Source of the DNA: Myxococcota bacterium
GTDB taxonomy: Bacteria > Myxococcota_A > UBA9160 > UBA4427
DNA length: 33,598 bases
Direction of reading: 5' to 3'
NCBI GenBank assembly: GCA_029268645.1
Contig: JAQWNI010000213.1
Span: 1-33,598, forward strand
This document shows, piece by piece, positions 23,418 to 31,178 of this stretch. The notes under the pieces are model-generated. The model worked only from the letters and a program-made list of their open reading frames with translations. It searched no databases and had not been told where the DNA came from. How positions within the stretch are numbered: position 1 is the first letter of the stretch; each line of letters opens with the position of its first letter. The position numbers and the translations under genes are program-made.

Positions 23418-26400
23418 ATGTCCAGCTTCTTCATTCGCCGTCCGATTGTCGCCATGGTGATCGCCATTGTGATGGTGATCCTGGGTGTGGTCGCGGTTCT
23501 AGATTTGCCGATTTCGCTGTTCCCCGACATTTCCCCCCCGCAGATCAGCGTTTCAACCACCTATGTCGGGGCCGACGCCTTAACGGTCCAGGACTCGGTG
23601 GCTACACCCATCGAGCAGAGTGTCTCGGGCGTCGATGGCATGCTGTACATGTATTCGACGAATGCGAACAACGGGCAGATGAACCTGCAAGTTGTTTTTG
23701 AAGTGGGGACGGATCCTAATACGGATCAGATCCTCACGCAGATGCGCTACTCCGAATCTCAGTCGAAGCTTCCAGTTGATGTGCGGAGTTTTGGCGTGAC
23801 GGTGCTCCAATCGTCCACGAGCCCGATGGCTCTGTTTTCCCTCTATTCGCCCGAAGAGTCCTATGACGCTCTTTTTCTATCGAACTACGCCTACATCAAC
23901 ATCATGGATGAGATGGGTCGGATTCCAGGCGTAGGACAGGTCAAAATTTACGGAGCGGGCGAATATGCGATGCGGCTCTGGGTCAACCCGGATACGCTCG
24001 CCAACCTCGGCATTACGATCCCCGAAATCGTGGACGCGATTAAGAGCCAGAACAAGGTTAATCCAGCCGGGCAGGTTGGTGCCGAACCCGTACCTCCGGG
24101 GCAGGAGTTTACGTACTCGGTTCGTGCCCAGGGTCGGTTGGAATCTGTTGAAGACTTCGAGAACATCATCGTTCGAGCAACCCAAGAAGGTTCGGTCATT
24201 CGCGTCAAAGACGTGGCGCGCGTTGATCTGGGCGCTCAGACGTATAATTTGATCGGTCGCTACAACGGAAAACCCTCGGCCATCGTCGGTATTTTTCAAC
24301 AACCCGGGACGAACGCGCTCAATACGATGGCCGAGGCTGAGACCTTAATGGCTTCCTTGGCCGAACGGTTTCCGGAAGACCTCGACTATGTGGTTTCCCT
24401 GGACACGACGAAGGCCGTTGAAGCCGGTGTCGAGGACATCATTGTCACGCTTTTCGAGGCGCTCGCCCTCGTGATTCTCGTCGTCTTCATTTTCCTTCAA
24501 AGCTTTAGGGCAACTCTGATTCCGCTCGTGGCCGTACCGGTTTCCTTGGTGGGCACGTTTATGCTCTTTCCGCTCTTGGACTTTTCGATTAACACCATTT
24601 CTCTTTTCGGACTGGTTTTGGCCATTGGCATCGTGGTGGATGATGCGATTGTAGTCGTCGAAGCTGTCGAGCATAAAATTGAACAAGGGATGTCTTCAAC
24701 CGACGCGGCTCTTCAGGCCATGCAAGAGGTGACCTCGCCAATCGTTGCGACGACGCTCATCCTGATTGCTGTGTTCGTGCCCACAGCGTTTATCCCAGGG
24801 ATTTCAGGGCGCCTCTATCAGCAGTTTGCCATCACAATCTCGGTTTCTGTGTTGCTGTCTTCGATCAATGCTTTGACGCTTAGCCCCGCCCTGGCGGCGA
24901 TGATTTTGCGGCCCCGGCGGGAATCGAATAGCCCCCTCGCTCGTTTCTTTTCAGCATTCAATCGGGGATTCGGTCGAGTCAAGAACGGCTACTTGGCCGG
25001 ATGCGCCGCAATGATCTCACGCTCCAGCCTTTCCATGGTGGGCCTGGTGGCGGCGGTTGCCGCGGTTGTCTTGCTCGGGATCAAGATCCCCAGCAGTTTC
25101 CTTCCCCAGGAGGATCAAGGTTATCTATACGTCAATGTCCAGCTCCCGGTGGCTTCCTCCCAGCAGCGAAGCGACGAAATCTGCAAGCAAGTAGAAGAAA
25201 TTCTGAAGAACCAGGCCGGTGTGGAGAGTTACAACACCATCGTTGGATTCAGCCTTCTGTCCAGCGTGATGACGACCTATAACGGCTTTTTCTTCGTGAC
25301 CCTCGAGCCCTGGGGTGACCGGGACCCCGACGGGCTGACAGCCGATGTCGTGATGGCCCAGTTGAACCAGAAGATGAGAGAGTTGCCCGGTGCGGTGGTC
25401 TTTCCATTCCCTCCCCCCGCGATTCCTGGCGTGGGGAGTTCCGGGGGCATCACCTTCATGCTCGAAGATCTGCAGAGTCGGGGAATGGAATTCCTGGGCA
25501 AGCAGATGAAAGATTTTATGAAAGCCGCGCAGGCGAGGCCTGAAATTGGGCGCGTGGCGACGACAGCAGAGTTGGCTGTTCCTCAGGTCTTTGCGGACGT
25601 CAAGCGGGACATGGTCTTGACACAGGGCGTTTCGCTTTCGGGCGTTTACGAAACATTGCAAACCTATATGGGTGGCTACTTCATCAATTACTTCAACCGA
25701 TTTGGCCGGGTTTGGCAGGTCTACATCGAAGCAGAGGGTGAATTCAGGAACGACGTCGAAAAGCTCGGGCGCTTCTACGTGCAGAACAACTCAGGGGGCA
25801 TGGTGCCGTTGGGTGCGATCGTCGAGACCAAGAGCACATATGGTCCCGAGTTTACGATGCGCTTCAATCAGCACAATGCAGTCCAACTGATCGTGGCGCC
25901 GAATCCGGGTTTCAGTGGTGGCCAAGTCATGCAGGCGCTGGAAGAAACTTTTGACGCGAGCATGCCTTCGGGCATGGGGTACAGCTATGAGGGCATGGCT
26001 TTTCAGGCCAAGCAGGCCAGCTCCGGAGTCTCGCCCAGCGTGATCTTCGCTTTTTCCCTGCTGATGGTTTTCCTGATTCTGGCGGCTCAATATGAGAGCT
26101 GGTCTCTGCCTTTTAGCGTTCTCTTGACCACACCGATCGCGATCATGGGCGCCTTTCTGGCCCTCTGGGTTCGCGACTTTAGCAACGATCTCTACACGCA
26201 AATCGGTTTGGTGATGCTCATCGGCCTTTCCGCCAAGAATGCGATTCTGATTGTGGAGTTCGCGCGAGACAAGAAAGCTGCGGGAGCCAGTATTCGGGAA
26301 GCAGCTCTGGGGGCTGCCGACACGCGTCTCCGGCCGATTCTCATGACGGCGTTTGCGTTCATTCTTGGCGTCATCCCGTTGGTGATTGCAAGCGGTTCCG

Positions 26401-26570
26401 GAGCGGTATCTCGACAGGTTCTTGGGACTGTTGTCATGGGTGGCATGTTGGCCGCCACATTGATTTCGGTTTTCTTTGTTCCGGTCACTTTCTATGTGGT
26501 CGAGAAACTTTCGGGGGGAGGGCGCGACGAAGAGTCGGGAGCGCCCCCGGCCGAGGAATCGGGTCCATGA
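23418..26570 (+). CDS. RND multidrug efflux pump, inner-membrane permease (HAE1/AcrB type)
   Basis: 1050-residue proton-driven trimeric exporter, full AcrB length. N-terminus 'FFIRRPIVAMVIAIVMVILG' and 'LPISLFPDISPPQISVSTTYVGA' are classic. Proton-relay residues are in place: 'GIVVDDAIVVVE' with Asp408/Asp409 in the central helix, and Lys940 in 'GLSAKNAILIVEFA', the same position as in E. coli AcrB. 'RLRPILMTAFAFILGVIPL' marks the next helix. Two large periplasmic porter/docking loops separate helices 1-2 and 7-8. It starts 13 bases after the adaptor, and its stop overlaps the next start (ATGA at 26567-26570). The ribosome site is weak, so expression may depend on coupling. A hydrophobic drug, bile-acid or solvent substrate range is typical of the family; specificity is unknown. 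Confidence 0.97.
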   Translation: MSSFFIRRPIVAMVIAIVMVILGVVAVLDLPISLFPDISPPQISVSTTYVGADALTVQDSVATPIEQSVSGVDGMLYMYSTNANNGQMNLQVVFEVGTDPNTDQILTQMRYSESQSKLPVDVRSFGVTVLQSSTSPMALFSLYSPEESYDALFLSNYAYINIMDEMGRIPGVGQVKIYGAGEYAMRLWVNPDTLANLGITIPEIVDAIKSQNKVNPAGQVGAEPVPPGQEFTYSVRAQGRLESVEDFENIIVRATQEGSVIRVKDVARVDLGAQTYNLIGRYNGKPSAIVGIFQQPGTNALNTMAEAETLMASLAERFPEDLDYVVSLDTTKAVEAGVEDIIVTLFEALALVILVVFIFLQSFRATLIPLVAVPVSLVGTFMLFPLLDFSINTISLFGLVLAIGIVVDDAIVVVEAVEHKIEQGMSSTDAALQAMQEVTSPIVATTLILIAVFVPTAFIPGISGRLYQQFAITISVSVLLSSINALTLSPALAAMILRPRRESNSPLARFFSAFNRGFGRVKNGYLAGCAAMISRSSLSMVGLVAAVAAVVLLGIKIPSSFLPQEDQGYLYVNVQLPVASSQQRSDEICKQVEEILKNQAGVESYNTIVGFSLLSSVMTTYNGFFFVTLEPWGDRDPDGLTADVVMAQLNQKMRELPGAVVFPFPPPAIPGVGSSGGITFMLEDLQSRGMEFLGKQMKDFMKAAQARPEIGRVATTAELAVPQVFADVKRDMVLTQGVSLSGVYETLQTYMGGYFINYFNRFGRVWQVYIEAEGEFRNDVEKLGRFYVQNNSGGMVPLGAIVETKSTYGPEFTMRFNQHNAVQLIVAPNPGFSGGQVMQALEETFDASMPSGMGYSYEGMAFQAKQASSGVSPSVIFAFSLLMVFLILAAQYESWSLPFSVLLTTPIAIMGAFLALWVRDFSNDLYTQIGLVMLIGLSAKNAILIVEFARDKKAAGASIREAALGAADTRLRPILMTAFAFILGVIPLVIASGSGAVSRQVLGTVVMGGMLAATLISVFFVPVTFYVVEKLSGGGRDEESGAPPAEESGP

Positions 26571-28156
26571 GGGCGGCGCGTTTTTTCGTGGCGACCGTGC
26601 TGGTCTTTGCCGTCGGCTGCGCGATTGGGCCGAATTATGAACGTCCCGAGATCGAGGTCCCTGAGAATTTCCGAGGGGCTCCCCCGGCCGAGCCCGTCGA
26701 TGATGAGTCGACGGTTGACGAAAAAGAAGCCCAGCAGTTTGCTGACTTGCCTTGGTGGGAAATTTTTGACGACCCCGTCCTTGTTTCCCTTATCGAAGTT
26801 GCCCTGCAAAATAACCTGAATCTTGAGATGGCCGTTGCTCGGACGGAACAAGCTTATCGGCAGTCTCGGGCGACCATGTCCGGTTTTTTCCCTCAAGCAA
26901 CCTACGGCGGAACCGCGGGCGCGACTCAAGGGATCTACCCAGAAGCCAACAACAACGATGTGCAGTACTCGGGTTACGCGGGCACCTTGAATGTGGCGTG
27001 GGAGATCGATGTCTGGGGTCGAATTCGAAGGGCCAATCAATCGGCCAAAGCGCAACTCCTCGGTGCTCAGGACTACCAAAGAGGAGTGCTGCTTTCGATC
27101 GTCGCCGATGTGGCTTCGATGTATTTCCTTCTCCTCGAATTGGACGCCTCGCTCGAAATCTCCGAGGAAGCGGTTGCGGCGTTTGCGAAAACGAAAAGAC
27201 TGTTTAAGCGGAAATTTGAAGGCGGAGCGGCTTCGCGCCTTCAGCTGACCCGAGCGGCTGCGGCGGAGGCCCAGGCGGCGTCCTGGGTGCCCGAGGTTCA
27301 GATTCGAATTGCCGCGGTGGAAAACCGCTTGGCCACCTTGCTCGGTCGAACTCCCGAAGACATTCCTCGCGGGAAACGCCTAGTCGAGCAGGTTCTGCCG
27401 GATGTTCCCGTCGGGCTGCCCTCTTCCTTGCTCGAACGCCGTCCCGATATCCAACAAGCCGAGCAACGTGTCGTGTCGGCTAACGCAGAAGTGGGTGTCT
27501 CGATGGGCAACTTCCTGCCTCGAATCGGTTTGGTGGCCATGTACGGTGGGGCCTCCTACGACATTAGCTCCCTGGGGTCGAGTGGAAGTTCCAGCCTTTG
27601 GAACATCGCCGGGGAAATGTCGGGCCCAATCTTCAAAGCGGGCATGCTGTATTCGGAGTACAAGGCGCGGAAGGCCATGTGGGAAGAAGCGAAAGCGGCC
27701 TACGAGCTTGCGGCCCTCACCGCTTTCTCGGAAGTGTCCAGCAAGCTCGTCCGCCGGGAGCTTTTAGTGAAACAGCGAATGGCGCGACACCGCCGCGTCA
27801 AAGAGCTAAGGGATTCGGTTCGTCTCTCTCTGGCTCGCTACGAGCAAGGTTTGGCAAGCTATTTCGAGGTGCTTGAAGCACAGCAAGACCTTTTTCCGGC
27901 CGAATTCGATTTAGCGGATACGCGGTTGTCGGAGCTGATGGTCGTCGTCAACCTTTACCGCGCGCTGGGAGGGGGCTGGGAACTGGGCCTTGATTGGTTG
28001 CCGAAAAAAGAAGAGGGAGAGACCGAAGGCGATTCCTCATCTGAAGGCGGTTCGTCTTCTGCAGCAAGTCCTGCGGAGGGCAGTGGTGCCGATCAGCCCT
28101 CGGAGCCTGCGGCCCCCGACCCGGGCAAGAAGACCGAGGCAGGCTCTACGCCCTAG
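26567..28156 (+). CDS. NodT/OprM-type outer membrane efflux lipoprotein
   Basis: 529-residue TolC-superfamily channel that completes the tripartite pump. Signal peptide ends in VGCAIGPNYERPEIEVP: the cysteine of VGC (~18) is the lipidation site, and 'GPNYxRP' is the NodT-family hallmark. Two repeats of the OEP domain follow (~75-260 and ~290-465), with 'LEMAVARTEQAYRQSRATMSGFFPQ', 'WEIDVWGRIRRAN', 'SSLLERRPDIQQAEQRVVSANAEVGV' and 'RYEQGLASYFEVLEAQQ'. The usual end of the family ('YRALGGGWE') is at ~470; after it comes an unusual ~55-residue Glu/Ser/Gly/Ala/Pro-rich low-complexity tail that would hang at the periplasmic end. The start overlaps the pump stop as ATGA. The gene converges with the ion-channel gene, with a 23-base gap. 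Confidence 0.94.
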   Translation: MRAARFFVATVLVFAVGCAIGPNYERPEIEVPENFRGAPPAEPVDDESTVDEKEAQQFADLPWWEIFDDPVLVSLIEVALQNNLNLEMAVARTEQAYRQSRATMSGFFPQATYGGTAGATQGIYPEANNNDVQYSGYAGTLNVAWEIDVWGRIRRANQSAKAQLLGAQDYQRGVLLSIVADVASMYFLLLELDASLEISEEAVAAFAKTKRLFKRKFEGGAASRLQLTRAAAAEAQAASWVPEVQIRIAAVENRLATLLGRTPEDIPRGKRLVEQVLPDVPVGLPSSLLERRPDIQQAEQRVVSANAEVGVSMGNFLPRIGLVAMYGGASYDISSLGSSGSSSLWNIAGEMSGPIFKAGMLYSEYKARKAMWEEAKAAYELAALTAFSEVSSKLVRRELLVKQRMARHRRVKELRDSVRLSLARYEQGLASYFEVLEAQQDLFPAEFDLADTRLSELMVVVNLYRALGGGWELGLDWLPKKEEGETEGDSSSEGGSSSAASPAEGSGADQPSEPAAPDPGKKTEAGSTP

Positions 28157-28179
28157 GTCTCAAAATGGCCTCTTGGACT

Positions 28180-29382
28180 TTAGGGATGAATCCAAGCCAG
28201 GACGGCCACGCCCACGAATACGGTCAACGAAACGATCTGGAAAATCAGGTCGACCCGATCAATCTTTCGTGAAACGATCTCTTCCTCGCCCTCAGACGCG
28301 GCTGCGTAAGAGTTCGTCCCCCAGGTAAATAGTGCAAAGAGCCCCAACGCAATCGCGTAACCCAGAGCGAAAAGTTCGTCTAGAAAAGTCAAATACGGTA
28401 ACGGCGGGAGTTCGTCATGATACGACTGCTGAAGAAAAATGAGTGTGAGGAGTGCAGTCGAGGGAATGGCCAGTCGAACATCACCCATAGAGCCCGCAAC
28501 CGAGGGTGAGAGCAATACGACGGCCATGATGATGAGAAGCGGGAACACCCAAGTGACAAACGCGCTCCAGTAGTCTGCCTGGTAAATCATCTCCAGTCTC
28601 ATCTGACTGAAGACCGGCTGATACCAAGAGCCAAATCGAGTTGGGTATTGGTGAAGGAAGGGTTCGAAGTGAGCCTTACTTTGACGGTATCCGCTCAGGC
28701 TTCCGGAGAGACCCATAAAGCCATTCTGCTTATGATGCGGCAGCAAGATGACGTCCGAGTATTTGTTGGAGAACGAGGGCGGAGCCACCTCGATAATGAT
28801 CGGCAAAACAATTTTCCCAAACGGATCGCGGCGAAATTCGATCTCATCGTCGTAAAATCGGCTCGAAAAACGGTATCGCTGGTAGTAGCGGCCCGCCGAG
28901 AGCATGACGGGCGCATCGCTCACGGGCTCGATCACCGAATCCCAGATTTCAACGCGATTGCTGAGGCGGACCAAATCCTCGGGAGCGAGGTCGTTTTCGT
29001 CCATGAGTTCCTGGACAGAGCTGGTCCACTCAAGCCAGAAGAAGCCATCGGCAGAAAATGTCCGAGATACCAAGGATAATTCGTAGACTTTATCGACAAA
29101 GATGCCGGTGTAGACGATCAAGGCATCCTCTGGAAGCGATTCGATCGGCGGAAGGGGTGTGATGGCCTCGGGCGGTTGAAGCATTTTGCGCGCACTTTGC
29201 CGAGGGTCTCCCGTGCCCTGATCTTCAGGAGCGCATCCTGTGAGTGCGAGAGTCAGTCCGAGTGAGAGCAACAGGGCCCATTGCTTGCCAGGCCGGCCTT
29301 GAATGATCAAAAGGGCTCCGGCCCAAATGTATTTCATTTGAGTCAGGCGCAAGGCGTTATGATTCGGATCGTCTCGGGTCAT
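28180..29382 (-). CDS. Prokaryotic pentameric ligand-gated ion channel (Cys-loop/Pro-loop receptor family)
   Basis: 400 residues. The N-terminus has a signal ending LALTGC (Cys50), a lipobox. The extracellular beta-sandwich (~85-265) begins 'VYTGIFVDKVYELSLVSRTFSADGFFWLEW' and contains the Pro-loop signature 'IEFRRDPFGKIVLPI' (Pro187), with no flanking Cys pair, as in bacterial members. TM1 is ~270-293 with the conserved Pro281 ('WVFPLLII'). TM2 is ~301-320; aligned to GLIC through the shared LPxxPYxT linker it gives Asp at -2', Arg at 0', Thr at 6' and Leu at 9', which predicts a cation-selective pore with a leucine gate. TM3 is ~332-354 and TM4 ~378-398. Start ATG 29382 overlaps the stop of the UrtA-like gene (ATGA); Met16 at 29337 is an alternative. 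The ligand is unknown, but the coupled binding-protein gene points to urea- or amide-like solutes. Confidence 0.9.
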   Translation of the reverse strand: MTRDDPNHNALRLTQMKYIWAGALLIIQGRPGKQWALLLSLGLTLALTGCAPEDQGTGDPRQSARKMLQPPEAITPLPPIESLPEDALIVYTGIFVDKVYELSLVSRTFSADGFFWLEWTSSVQELMDENDLAPEDLVRLSNRVEIWDSVIEPVSDAPVMLSAGRYYQRYRFSSRFYDDEIEFRRDPFGKIVLPIIIEVAPPSFSNKYSDVILLPHHKQNGFMGLSGSLSGYRQSKAHFEPFLHQYPTRFGSWYQPVFSQMRLEMIYQADYWSAFVTWVFPLLIIMAVVLLSPSVAGSMGDVRLAIPSTALLTLIFLQQSYHDELPPLPYLTFLDELFALGYAIALGLFALFTWGTNSYAAASEGEEEIVSRKIDRVDLIFQIVSLTVFVGVAVLAWIHP

Positions 29383-30680
29383 GAGTCTTCCGGTTTGAAA
29401 CGATGAGAATCGGGTCGGTCGAGAGTGTGGTTGCAATGATACCCCCGACTCTCCTCGATCAGAGGGCTCCACGGTCTTGGCTCGATCACGCCCTCATCTT
29501 CAATGATCTTGAATGATCCGTCTGGCTGGACTTCGCCGATGAGGACCCTTTTTGAGAGGTGATGGTTCTTTTGAACTTCGACTCGGCCGGCAGGTCCGTC
29601 GAATTCGATTCCGATTAGGGCGTCGCGCACGGCACCTACCTCGACTGTTCCAGCCTTTTCGACTGCGAGAGCCCAGAGCATGACCATGGTATATGCGGCT
29701 TCAGCCGGATCGCTGGTGACTCGGTGCAGCCCGTGCATTTCGGCAAAGGCCCTGGCAAAAACTTCCGACGCCGGCGTCTGAAGGGTGTCAAAGAAATTCC
29801 AAACAGCCAGACTGCCCTTGAGGTACTCCGGGCCGATGGCGCTGACCTCTTCCTCTGCGGCGGAAAAGCTCATAATGAAGTAGCCGTGCTCGGCATCGAT
29901 TTTGTTTTGTTTGAGGTCTTTAAAAAAAGACACGTTGCTATCGCCATTCAAGGTATTGATGATGACACCCCCTGAAGGAAGGGCTTCTCGGATTTCAGTG
30001 ACAATGGGCCCGACGTCACTACTTCCAAGGGGGAGGTACATCTCCCCAACGACCTCGGCGTCGGCGAGTCGCGCTTGAGCATTAATGATGGCGTTCGCGG
30101 TCCGGGGGTAAACGTAATCAGACCCCACCAAAAAGAGTTTTCGGCTTCGATTTTCAAAGAGCCATCTCAGCGCAGGTTCAATCTGCTGGTTGGGGACCGA
30201 TCCCGCATACAGGACGTTCCGAGAGCATTCTTGGCCTTCGTATTGGATCGGATAGAAGAGAAGGTGATCTCTGGACTCGAAAATAGGCAGCATGGCTTTG
30301 CGGCTGGCGGAAGTCCAGCCGCCGAAGACGGCGACAACCCCATCCTCGTCGATGAGTTTCGCGGCTCGGGTGGCAAACGTTGGCCAGTCCGACTCACCAT
30401 CTTCTTCGATCGGGATCACGGCCAATTTTTGTTCGCCGACTTGTAGTCCTCCGGAGGCGTTGATTTCGTTGATGGCAAGGAGCTCCGCTTCGGCGACGGT
30501 GTTCTCAGAAATCGACATCGTTCCCGAGCGCGAGTGGAGGATGCCGACTTTGACTTCCCCGTCAAAATCGAGACTCGATGAGATGGGATCAGTGCAGCCG
30601 AGGGCGACGCCAAGCCACATTAAGAAAAGGAGAACCGGCTTTGGTAAAGCGATGGCCAAATTGGGGTTGAATTCAGTCAT
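29379..30680 (-). CDS. UrtA-like periplasmic binding lipoprotein (urea/amide type), without an ABC transporter
   Basis: 433-residue type I periplasmic binding protein of the branched-chain/urea/amide (UrtA/AmiC/FmdD) group. Strings nearly as in UrtA: 'KVGILHSRSGTMSISE' (44-59), 'FGGWTSASRKAMLP' (119-132), 'LFYPIQYEGQE' (141-151), 'PNQQ' (163-166) and 'LVGSDYVYPRTAN' (184-196), so an amide or urea-like ligand is plausible. The signal ends 'GVALGC' (Cys29), a lipoprotein. ATG 30680 is preferred because it opens directly onto the signal; an in-frame TTG at 30701 adds seven residues; neither has a strong ribosome site. UrtA normally precedes urtBCDE, but here no permease or ATPase gene follows. 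Instead its last four bases overlap the start of a pentameric ligand-gated channel, which suggests a receptor subunit rather than a transporter component. Confidence 0.92.
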   Translation of the reverse strand: MTEFNPNLAIALPKPVLLFLMWLGVALGCTDPISSSLDFDGEVKVGILHSRSGTMSISENTVAEAELLAINEINASGGLQVGEQKLAVIPIEEDGESDWPTFATRAAKLIDEDGVVAVFGGWTSASRKAMLPIFESRDHLLFYPIQYEGQECSRNVLYAGSVPNQQIEPALRWLFENRSRKLFLVGSDYVYPRTANAIINAQARLADAEVVGEMYLPLGSSDVGPIVTEIREALPSGGVIINTLNGDSNVSFFKDLKQNKIDAEHGYFIMSFSAAEEEVSAIGPEYLKGSLAVWNFFDTLQTPASEVFARAFAEMHGLHRVTSDPAEAAYTMVMLWALAVEKAGTVEVGAVRDALIGIEFDGPAGRVEVQKNHHLSKRVLIGEVQPDGSFKIIEDEGVIEPRPWSPLIEESRGYHCNHTLDRPDSHRFKPEDS

Positions 30681-30779
30681 TGGAGAGGTCGGAGTAGGCA
30701 AGAAAAATAAATCCAGGTTATCGATCGCTTGGGTGCTTGAAGCCGATTCGGAAATTTGAGGGTGTCTGTATGCACCAGT

Positions 30780-31178
30780 CTAATTGAGGACAGGATGGCC
30801 GCGTTCTTTGAGGCAATGAGTGAAAATTTGCTTGAAGTCCGCGTTGCTGTCCCGAGCCATGGCGACTCCGCCGGCGGTTGCTCCACCGGCGACGCCCCCC
30901 GCTGCGCCAATGCCTGGGTTACCTCCGATCGCGCCCAGCGCAGCACCGGTGAGTGCGCCCACGGCTGCTCCTTCGACGGCGCCTTCTGCAGTATGCTTGC
31001 CCGAAGCGGCTCCCTTCTTGGCGAGTTCCCTACACTCGGCTTCATCTTGGGCGAGCTGGTTGGCCTTAGGGTCGTTGGCGGTGTCGTCCGTGGGTGTCCA
31101 TGAATTCTGAGAAACACAGCCCATGCCTAGAATGAAGACGAGAGCCCAGACGCCAAAAAGGAGGGGAAGGCTTTTCAT
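30780..31178 (-). CDS. Glycine-zipper lipoprotein
   Basis: 132-residue small envelope protein. The signal peptide ends 'FILGMGC' (Cys21; Gly at -3 is not canonical), followed by a polar region with 'LAQDEAECRELAKKGAASG' and a Gly/Ala-rich glycine-zipper segment (~67-105) with alternating GxxxG ('VGALTGAALGAIGGNPGIGAAGGVAGG'). It ends in a short Cys-containing tail ('FTHCLKERGHPV'). Such zippers pack helices in membranes; outer-membrane stress proteins and porin-like assemblies carry them. The three non-lipid cysteines/His near the ends (ECRE, HCLKE) could form a disulphide. Its ATG overlaps the stop of the upstream glycosyltransferase gene (ATGA at 31178-31175). A ~100-base gap separates it from the UrtA-like gene. 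Function unknown. Confidence 0.85.
   Translation of the reverse strand: MKSLPLLFGVWALVFILGMGCVSQNSWTPTDDTANDPKANQLAQDEAECRELAKKGAASGKHTAEGAVEGAAVGALTGAALGAIGGNPGIGAAGGVAGGATAGGVAMARDSNADFKQIFTHCLKERGHPVLN

Noticed and set aside
29379-30680. Interpretation of the UrtA-like gene as part of a normal urea ABC importer
   Set aside because: No UrtB/C permease or UrtD/E ATPase gene occurs on either side within the window; the downstream partner is an ion channel.
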